NCBI GenBank assembly: GCA_012033335.1
Contig: JAAURB010000003.1
Span: 46,223-110,222, forward strand
DNA length: 64,000 nucleotides
Direction of reading: 5' to 3'
Origin: Oscillatoriales cyanobacterium RM2_1_1
GTDB lineage: Bacteria > Cyanobacteriota > Cyanobacteriia > Cyanobacteriales > Microcoleaceae
The notes under the pieces were generated by a model. It saw only the letters and a program-made list of their open reading frames with translations. It was not told the DNA's origin and did not search any database. The position numbers and the translations under genes were made by a program. Below, one piece after another: positions 57,901 through 64,000 of the stretch. The first letter of the stretch is position 1, and each line of letters begins with the position of its first letter.

Positions 57901-58957
57901 CCCTGAGGGCTTCAGAAGCGGAATTGAGGGCATTGTTTGCAGCGATGACAGATGTGATTATTGTCTTCGATGCCGAGGGGCGCTATCAGAAAATCATCAC
58001 CACCAATGCGGATGTTCTTTGTAGTCCAAGCCCAAGCTGTCTGGGCAAAACGGTATTCGAGGTGCTCCCTGCGACCCAAGCGGGATTATTTTATCACCAT
58101 ATCCTGAAAGTTCTTAAGACCGGCAAAACGCAGTCCATCGAGTATAGCTTGCCATTGCTCTCCCCCTACGGTGAACCGGATTCAAAGCACTATGACACCC
58201 TGAGCCTGAATCTGGATGAAATTGCCTGGTTTGCCGCTACGGTCTCGATATTGCCAGATAACCGGGTGATCTGGGTTGCCCACAACACCACAGAACGCAA
58301 ACGGATGCTGGATGCTCTGCAAGTTGAGAAGCAAAAATCGGAGCGGTTACTCCAGAATATCCTGCCTCAATCCGTCGCTGAACGGCTAAAACAGGATCCG
58401 TCATCCATTGCGGATCGATTTGATCAGACCACTATCCTCTTTGCTGACATTGCGAATTTCACTGAGCTTTCCTCCAGTATTTCGCCTCGAGAACTGGTGG
58501 ATTGGTTAAATAATATCTTTTCCGCGTTTGATGAATTGGCCCAAAAATATCAACTTGAGAAAATCAAGACCATTGGTGATTCTTACATGGTGGCGGGGGG
58601 CGTACCGATTCCTCGTACGGATCATGCGGAGCGATCGCGGATATGGCCTTGGAAATGCAACATGCCATTAACAATTTTGTTCGGTCCGATGGCCAACCGC
58701 TGCAATTGCGGGTTGGGATCAATACTGGCCCGGTTGTAGCCGGTGTGATTGGAACCCGCAAGTTTATCTATGATCTCTGGGGAGATGCGGTGAACGTAGC
58801 ATCCCGGATGGAATCTAGAGGGGTAGGGGGGAAAATCCAGGTGACAGAAAACACCAAGCGCCTGCTGGACTATCGCTATCGATTTGAGGAAAGAGGGGTA
58901 ATTGAGATCAAAGGCAAGGGCTATATGAGAACCTACTGGTTAGAGGGGCGGCGATAA
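54984..58957 (+). CDS. UrtA-like sensor with five PAS domains and adenylate cyclase, frameshifted
   Basis: A repaired protein of about 1324 residues. Residues 1 to about 355 closely resemble the urea/amide-binding protein UrtA (IGILHSLSGMMA, VEDGASD, LFGCWTS, YPLQYEGLESSPNIFYTG, NGDSN). A coiled coil follows (about 380-450), then three near-identical tandem PAS domains (each with a VPG-x-VSW core), two further PAS domains and a class III cyclase. Asp1155 (FADIANF) and Asp1199 (TIGDSYM) would bind metal, Lys in EKIKTIG and Asp in DLWGDAVNVASR favour ATP, and the Arg is present. No signal peptide or membrane helix is visible. The frame breaks near 58630 and continues to 58957; one extra G (GAG GCG ATC) repairs it. 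Confidence 0.9.
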
Positions 58958-59033
58958 ATTTCCTAGAGACAGCCAGAGTCTAGCTGTCTCTAAGCAATCC
59001 TGTCTCCTGGGTGAAAAAAGATTAGAGAGGGAT

Positions 59034-59097
59034 CTGACGAATTCTCCAAGCAGGGGGTGAAGGGGGCGTTGCCCCCTTGTCACAAATCATTTGTAAT
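59034..59097 (+). repeat. Partial family 2 repeat, copy C
   Basis: Only the core is well kept: GGGGGTGAAGGGGGCGTTGCCCCCTT (about 59053-59078), with TGACGAATT to the left and TTGTAATGG to the right as weak versions of the usual ends. Confidence 0.5.
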
Positions 59098-59188
59098 GGC
59101 TATGGGATTGCAGGGTCTAGTTTTAAGGGTTGGTTGGAGGTTGAGGCTTAATGCTGGCTAGCTACAGTTGCCAGCTTAGGTGTATGAT

Positions 59189-59220
59189 GGGAAGGTTATG
59201 ATCCTTCCATAACATAAAAT
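59189..59220 (+). promoter_or_regulatory. Overlapping inverted repeats and -10-like box before psbI
   Basis: Two mutually exclusive hairpins overlap: GGAAGG (59190-59195) with CCTTCC (59203-59208), and GTTATG (59195-59200) with CATAAC (59208-59213). TAAAAT at 59215-59220 resembles a -10 box, 36 bases before the psbI start. No good -35 is seen. It may be the psbI control region. Confidence 0.4.
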
Positions 59221-59256
59221 ACGATTCAACTGGCTCGGTTCTGGAGATATTCTATT

Positions 59257-59373
59257 ATGTTGACGTTGAAAATTGTCGTTTACGTCGTCGTTTCTTTCTT
59301 TGTATTGCTGTTTATCTTTGGTTTCCTATCAAATGACCCCGCTCGGAACCCTAAGCGCAGAGATCTTGATTAA
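59257..59373 (+). CDS. psbI: Photosystem II reaction centre protein I
   Basis: A 38-residue single-span thylakoid peptide next to the D1 subunit, needed for stable assembly of photosystem II. The residues [12 protein letters not shown], then [10 protein letters not shown] and a charged end (RRDLD) match PsbI along its whole length. It is too short for usual gene finders. GGAG lies ten bases before the ATG. It is monocistronic, with a divergent-type gap on both sides. Confidence 0.97.
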   Translation: MLTLKIVVYVVVSFFVLLFIFGFLSNDPARNPKRRDLD

Positions 59374-59611
59374 AACTCTTGCTGCGAATTAATCTTACGG
59401 ATTGTGTTAAGGGTTGATGAATTGCAATGGGGGGTTATCATGGCTTCAGCCAGCTAGAAGTCCTGGCCAGGATGGAGCAATGAATCAGAAATTTTAATAC
59501 TGGTCTAATACAGGTCGTTTAGCGCTCAGCTCTGAATTAGGGTTGGGCTTATTTGTCCGAACCTATTTGAACCTCATTTATCCGAGCCATCAGTGGATTG
59601 TGTTTTGTTGA

Positions 59612-61942
59612 ATGACTATGCCCTATTTGGTAACTGCCCCTCCCCCGGAACCACCCCCGATCATCCTGATTATTCCTCAAGATCCATCCCCTAGCCCCTT
59701 CAATGATTTCCCTCAGCCTATCCCCGACTCTGATCTCTCCCCCAGTCAGATTATTACTCGACTAGATGCTACGGTTTCCTATCCCCTAGCCTTGCCCACT
59801 ACAGAAGGGATTGCAGTTCCGTCTGCCGTTGAGTCAACTCGTCTGGGCTCTCCCCTTGCGATCGCTGCGGATGGCTCAGTTTCTCCCCCCGCAGCCCAGT
59901 TCAGAATCTATTCTGCTCCTGAGCAATTGATTGCTCCAGATCCAACCTTAACCACGGTTTATTCCAGAGTGGCTTTTGTCCCCGTGGAGTCGGCGATCGC
60001 GGCTGAATTTTTTCAACCCCTCCAGGCTCAAAACTCCCCCTCCCCTGATTCGCCCAATTCATCAGAGACAGAGTCACTAGAAGACCCTCAAACCACGCCA
60101 ACATCCCCTGAAGGAGGAATTCCCGTGATTCTCCCCGGGGATTCAGTGGAAATCACTGCCGACCGTCAGGAATACGATCAACAAAGACAAATTATCACCG
60201 CAACAGGCAATGTCATGATTCGCTTCCGGCAAGCCTTGATTGACGCGGATCAAGCCCAGGTCAACCTGGTAACCCGACAGGTGGTAGCCACGGGGAATGT
60301 AGCTCTAACCCGGGGGGGTCAGGTCGTGCGCGGCAATCGCATGGAGTACAATCTGGGCCAGAGTACGGGAACAGTATTTGAGGCCCAGGGAAATGTTTTG
60401 ACCTCCTCCGCGCCCAGGGACTTTGCCCCAGAAGATCCTCTCGGTCAAGGAACTGGAGATTTACCAACGGCCCCCATTAGTGATCGGATTACGGCAGCCC
60501 AACCGGTTGAAAATATTACCTCCGGTGAAGGGGCAGATGTGAATATTTCGGGATTGGCTCTGCCTGGAATTGAAGGCAATGTGAATCGTTTACGGTTTGA
60601 GGCGGATCAGATTGATATCGCCGCCGACGGTACCTGGGAAGCGACCAATGTCCGAATTACCAATGATCCTTTTTCTCCCCCTGAACTGGAATTGCGCGCT
60701 GATACAGCCCGATTGAATCGGATCTCTCCCCTTCAGGATGAGCTGATTACAACGGGTTCCCGGTTGGTATTTGACCAGCGCTTTAGCCTACCCCTCTTTC
60801 GAGATCGCACGGTGATTGATCGCCGCCAGCGGGAACCCAGTCCGATTTCTGTGGGGTATGATCTGGATGATTTGGGGGGATATTTCGTCCAATGGAACTT
60901 GCCGCCGATTCTCTTGGGGTCTCTGGAGCTGGAATTTGCGCCGCAGTTTTTGCTGCAGCGGGCTCTCGAAGAAGAAAACAGTCCCTTCGATGAAGGATTT
61001 TATGGTCTGCGAGCGAGTCTGTCTGGCCCTTTGGGCTCCCGAACTTTTCTGGATAGTCAATTGCGAATTACCGATTTTGCCGGCTTTCCCAATCTAGAAG
61101 AGGATGGCTACCGGGGTAGCGTGCGACTGCGACAGCAAATCGGCGACTATACCCTGACCGGGGAATATAGCTATCGCGATCGCTTATTTAATGGCACTTT
61201 AGGGTTTCAGACGGTGCAACGGAGTGTGGGGGCGGTGTTGACATCTCCGGTGTATGAACTGGGCAATTCCGGGGCTCAACTGCGATTCCAGGCGGGCTAC
61301 CAACAAATTGAAGCCAGAACGGATCGGCTGGACTTGCTAGACATCAATCGGGACAATGATCGAATTGATCGTGGCCGATTTCAGGCCCTCTTTAGCCTCA
61401 CCTATCCCGTGATGTTGTGGCAGGGGGAACCCTTACCGGCTACTGCTACGGAGGGGTTGAGGTATACCCCACGACCGGTGATTCCGTTCGTGCGCCTGGT
61501 GTTTATCGCCCAAGGAGTTACCAGCCTCTATACCGAAGATGAATCTCAGTCTTTTCTGGTGGGGGGTGCTGGGGTTCAGGGGCAACTGGGACATTTTTCG
61601 GATGACTTTTTTGACTACACCGGGTTTACCCTGTTTTATAGCCAGGTGGTTCGGGATGGGGAGTCTCCTTTCCTATTTGACCGCCGGGTGGATGATCGGG
61701 TACTAACCCTGGGGCTGGTGCAGCAAATTTATGGGGGAGTCAGGGCAGGATTTGAGTCTTCGATTAATTTAGATAATGGTTTAGCACTCAACAACGAATT
61801 TACGCTAGAATACAGCCGCCGAACCTATGGAGTTTTATTGCGGATTAATCCTGTCCGCCGGATTGGAAGCCTTAATCTCAGGATTAGTGATTTCAACTGG
61901 ACGGGCAATCCCGAGCCATTCTCAGGCACAGAAAGAGAGTAA
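59612..61942 (+). CDS. Outer-membrane LptD-like protein (OstA-type domain, DUF3769)
   Basis: A 776-residue protein of the cyanobacterial DUF3769 group, related to the LPS-assembly protein LptD. A Pro-rich leader and low-complexity region (residues 1-180) precede an LptA/OstA-like beta-jellyroll region (DSVEITADRQEYDQQRQII, ATGNVMIRF, ATGNVALTRGG, AQGNV, residues 185-275), followed by a C-terminal domain of many amphipathic beta strands expected to form a barrel. It would move lipopolysaccharide to the outer surface. No ordinary signal peptide is visible at the N-terminus, which is unusual for an outer-membrane protein; a later start was not found. Confidence 0.85.
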   Translation: MTMPYLVTAPPPEPPPIILIIPQDPSPSPFNDFPQPIPDSDLSPSQIITRLDATVSYPLALPTTEGIAVPSAVESTRLGSPLAIAADGSVSPPAAQFRIYSAPEQLIAPDPTLTTVYSRVAFVPVESAIAAEFFQPLQAQNSPSPDSPNSSETESLEDPQTTPTSPEGGIPVILPGDSVEITADRQEYDQQRQIITATGNVMIRFRQALIDADQAQVNLVTRQVVATGNVALTRGGQVVRGNRMEYNLGQSTGTVFEAQGNVLTSSAPRDFAPEDPLGQGTGDLPTAPISDRITAAQPVENITSGEGADVNISGLALPGIEGNVNRLRFEADQIDIAADGTWEATNVRITNDPFSPPELELRADTARLNRISPLQDELITTGSRLVFDQRFSLPLFRDRTVIDRRQREPSPISVGYDLDDLGGYFVQWNLPPILLGSLELEFAPQFLLQRALEEENSPFDEGFYGLRASLSGPLGSRTFLDSQLRITDFAGFPNLEEDGYRGSVRLRQQIGDYTLTGEYSYRDRLFNGTLGFQTVQRSVGAVLTSPVYELGNSGAQLRFQAGYQQIEARTDRLDLLDINRDNDRIDRGRFQALFSLTYPVMLWQGEPLPATATEGLRYTPRPVIPFVRLVFIAQGVTSLYTEDESQSFLVGGAGVQGQLGHFSDDFFDYTGFTLFYSQVVRDGESPFLFDRRVDDRVLTLGLVQQIYGGVRAGFESSINLDNGLALNNEFTLEYSRRTYGVLLRINPVRRIGSLNLRISDFNWTGNPEPFSGTERE

Positions 61943-61973
61943 GTCCTTTAATCAATCATTTTAATAATATCTG

Positions 61974-62068
61974 TACAGCGTTTCTCATGCTACTGGAGTA
62001 TGGGAGTGGATCGCAAACCGCGTTATCCACTTCCGAATTCGTACCTCACGGGATTGAAAATCGCTGTA
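61974..62068 (-). repeat. Family 1 palindromic repeat, copy E
   Basis: A 95-bp copy with perfect-looking ends: TACAGCGTTTCTC on the left and GAAAATCGCTGTA on the right. Its core pairs GGAGTGGAT with ATCCACTTC (imperfect), and the stem differs from other copies while the blocks ACTGGAGTA and GTACCTCACGGGATTG are shared. Confidence 0.85.
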
Positions 62069-62100
62069 ATATTTATTCCTAGTGGATTAATTCATTCATC

Positions 62101-62844
62101 GTGGTTGAACTTTCTAATAGTGCTCCAACTTTAGCAGTAGCGCTACTGATGCACTACAGCTTCGATATGAATGGTGAAATCAGCCCCGAACATGTGATTA
62201 TTCGATGGGCAAATCAATATGATACGGATTGGATCTATCTAGCCATTATTGAAGCGCTTTATCAGGGGCGTTATAAAGTTTTTTCCGCAGAGCAAATCCT
62301 GAATTTATGGCATCGCCGAGGCTATGTCACCTATCACTTCACCGCTGAATTTGAACGGCTAGTCTGCAACCGGATGCCCAGGGATTTACATGCTCGCTTC
62401 CAATCCACCCTGGGGCTCTATCGATTCAATCCCTCCCCACCCCTGAGGCTGTATCGCACCGACCTCAATCTAGCTCAATCCCAGCAAACCCGACTGAATC
62501 CAGCTCAACCCAGACTAAACTACCAAGCTCTTTCCCGTTCCTCTCTTCAGGAGATTTCAACCTTAGCTCGCTCAGTTTCCCTTGCCGTTTCTGCCCCTGG
62601 GGCTTTTACCCATCCAGACTTTATTTTGAAACTCAAGCGGATTATTGACAGTAGCCAGCAGTCATTGCCGGTTTCAGACCAAGTGTCCCTCTCCTCCTCC
62701 GCCATTACGGTTGCTGCCAACCCGGTAGAGTCAGATGTGGATGCGGTCAATTCCCTGGAGGGGTTGGAGGAGTCACCAACCTCAAGTGATGCTCAACAGC
62801 CTGATTCGATTACTTTAATGTCCAAAACCGCAGAGGAAAACTAA
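62101..62844 (+). CDS. Conserved cyanobacterial hypothetical protein
   Basis: A 247-residue soluble protein starting with GTG. Residues 1-110 form a compact helical domain (LAVALLMHYSFDMNGEI, WIYLAIIEALYQGRYKVFS, ILNLWHRRGYVTYHFTAEFERLV) that I recognise as a common cyanobacterial hypothetical; its function is unknown. The C-terminal half is Ser/Ala/Gln-rich and looks disordered. A family 1 repeat lies just upstream, between it and the LptD-like gene. Confidence 0.7.
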   Translation: MVELSNSAPTLAVALLMHYSFDMNGEISPEHVIIRWANQYDTDWIYLAIIEALYQGRYKVFSAEQILNLWHRRGYVTYHFTAEFERLVCNRMPRDLHARFQSTLGLYRFNPSPPLRLYRTDLNLAQSQQTRLNPAQPRLNYQALSRSSLQEISTLARSVSLAVSAPGAFTHPDFILKLKRIIDSSQQSLPVSDQVSLSSSAITVAANPVESDVDAVNSLEGLEESPTSSDAQQPDSITLMSKTAEEN

Positions 62845-62954
62845 GAATTATGGATTCAATCGGTTAGGATTACTGCTGTGAACTAGCAGGCAAGATGCCT
62901 GCACCACAAAATTTTCCTCTAAATTTGATAGACACTTCTAAGAAACACTCAAGC

Positions 62955-63755
62955 TTAAGTCTGTAATAATTCCAGTCTATCCCCCACCTGAATCCTCAGC
63001 CCCATGCCAGAATCTAGCCGTCGTGTGTTGATCCCTAGGCGATAGAAATGATTAAACCGCGATCGCACTGTCCACCCTGGCAAGGTATCGTGTCGTTTGG
63101 TCACAAAGGTTTTTTGAAAATTCGGATAGGCGGCTCCAGTTTGGGGATCTCGAGTGATGACAACGCAGCGCTGGCAGGGGTTAATGCCCATAAACGTAAC
63201 TGCACCAATCTGAAAATCAACAGTTTGTCCCGCTTCAGCAAACAAGCAATCCTCCCAAAAGGCGGGAACGTTCTCCACCTCGATATTGGCGCGAAAGCGG
63301 CGGCGGACTTCCTCCACCTCTAGCCCTGGATACCAAGAGGCAACGGCTTCCAGGGTGGCTGTACTGATGATGGTTGGCCCCGGGGAAGCGATATCGTCGG
63401 GGAATCCCCTCTCCAGGTTTTGCCGCAGTTGCACGGGAAAGTTGAAGTAATCACTCAGCCATTGTTCAAGCTGGGGTTGGGCTTCAGGAAGTTGAAAGGG
63501 GGTGGATGGCTGATCGGGGTGAATCCCTAACGTCAAAACCTGGGTTTCGAGATGGAACTGCGATCGCAGTTGGTGAATCCGGGGTTGACCCTTGCCATTG
63601 ACATACTGTCCTCCCTGATCAAACAGGGCAAATTCCCGATCCCGTTGAAGTGCACCACTGACCAGAACAGTAACAGATTCTACTGCCACCGGATCTAGAG
63701 ATTTCACGGGATAGAGGAACAATCGAGCAACGCTGGGTTTTGCATCGGGGGTCAT
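62955..63755 (-). CDS. MOSC domain protein
   Basis: A 266-residue protein with an N-terminal beta-barrel domain (LFLYPVKSLDPV, FALFDQGGQYVNGKGQP) and a C-terminal MOSC domain (GINPCQRCVVITRDPQTG). MOSC proteins bind molybdenum cofactor or related sulfur carriers, and the Cys in NPCQRC is the expected sulfur site. Relatives such as YcbX and mARC reduce N-hydroxylated compounds. No partner gene is next to it. The ATG at 63755 fits the family start. Confidence 0.92.
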   Translation of the reverse strand: MTPDAKPSVARLFLYPVKSLDPVAVESVTVLVSGALQRDREFALFDQGGQYVNGKGQPRIHQLRSQFHLETQVLTLGIHPDQPSTPFQLPEAQPQLEQWLSDYFNFPVQLRQNLERGFPDDIASPGPTIISTATLEAVASWYPGLEVEEVRRRFRANIEVENVPAFWEDCLFAEAGQTVDFQIGAVTFMGINPCQRCVVITRDPQTGAAYPNFQKTFVTKRHDTLPGWTVRSRFNHFYRLGINTRRLDSGMGLRIQVGDRLELLQT

Positions 63756-63896
63756 TTCTAGTTCTGGCTGAAGAGTGATGGGTTCAGGTTAAGAGCTTCC
63801 ATCTTTATATTCTAAAATGGAAGAGTTACGGTAAATTTACGCCTGCTTAAGGGGCTGAGCTGGTTTAGACGTCGTGGTTAGCAATAGCGTACTAAG

Positions 63897-64000
63897 TAGC
63901 TAGGCACAATTAATTAGAAGATACATGTAGGGGGTTGAAGGGGCAGTGCCCCCTTCCTGCAAGCCCAGACCCCTTCCTCGTTGTATAATTAATTACAACC
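63897..64000 (+). repeat. Family 2 repeat, copy D
   Basis: Starts TAGCTAGGCACAATTAATTAGAAG and ends at the window edge with AATTAATTACAACC. The hairpin core is GAAGGGGCAGTGCCCCCTTC and the AGACCCC tail is present. The two ends are imperfect inverted repeats. It may extend beyond the window. Confidence 0.75.

Overview
The window is chromosomal DNA from a cyanobacterium. It carries chlL and chlN of the light-independent protochlorophyllide reductase, the photosystem II peptide gene psbI, families known mainly from cyanobacteria (DUF5331, DUF3370, DUF928, DUF1517, a DUF3769/LptD-like protein) and many HIP1 octamers (GCGATCGC). The genus cannot be fixed from the sequence alone. No rRNA, tRNA, CRISPR array, transposase or prophage gene was recognised.

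Layout. 1-1130: 3' part of a membrane protein gene. 1966-5217: chlL, DUF5331, chlN. 5415-21479: a cell-surface polysaccharide region with an SGNH hydrolase, acyltransferase, two glycosyltransferases, sulfotransferase, NAD-dependent epimerase, flippase, O-antigen ligase/polymerase, Wzc-type chain-length kinase, Wza-type exporter and a UPF0104-type membrane protein. The stretch from about 6.3 to 10.9 kb looks AT-rich and gene-poor. 21573-26290: NlpC/P60 peptidase, penicillin-binding-like serine hydrolase, an ABC sugar permease, DUF1517 and a small secreted protein. 26458-35356: a very large alpha-2-macroglobulin lipoprotein, htpG and a second sulfotransferase. 35834-43922: DUF3370, a PEP-CTERM protein, an RTX-repeat protein, LD-carboxypeptidase, aspS, a 45-residue membrane peptide and a DUF928 protein. 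44026-53774: CHASE2 hybrid kinase, a nuclease-like orphan, hypE-hypA-hypB, hisH and a second serine hydrolase. 54984-63755: a UrtA-like sensor adenylate cyclase, psbI, an LptD-like barrel, a conserved hypothetical and a MOSC protein.

Three things stand out. First, at least six genes (the first gene, the UPF0104 gene, htpG, aspS, the DUF928 gene and the cyclase), and probably a seventh, are each broken by what looks like one missing base, mostly in short homopolymers. Because htpG and aspS are among them, this looks like systematic undercalling in the assembly rather than gene decay. Second, two families of short non-coding repeats with terminal inverted repeats and a hairpin core are scattered between genes: family 1 with five copies, family 2 with three copies plus a partial. 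Third, the cyclase joins a urea/amide-type periplasmic-binding fold, five PAS domains and a class III adenylate cyclase with no visible signal peptide or membrane span, so it may be a cytoplasmic nitrogen-compound sensor that makes cAMP.
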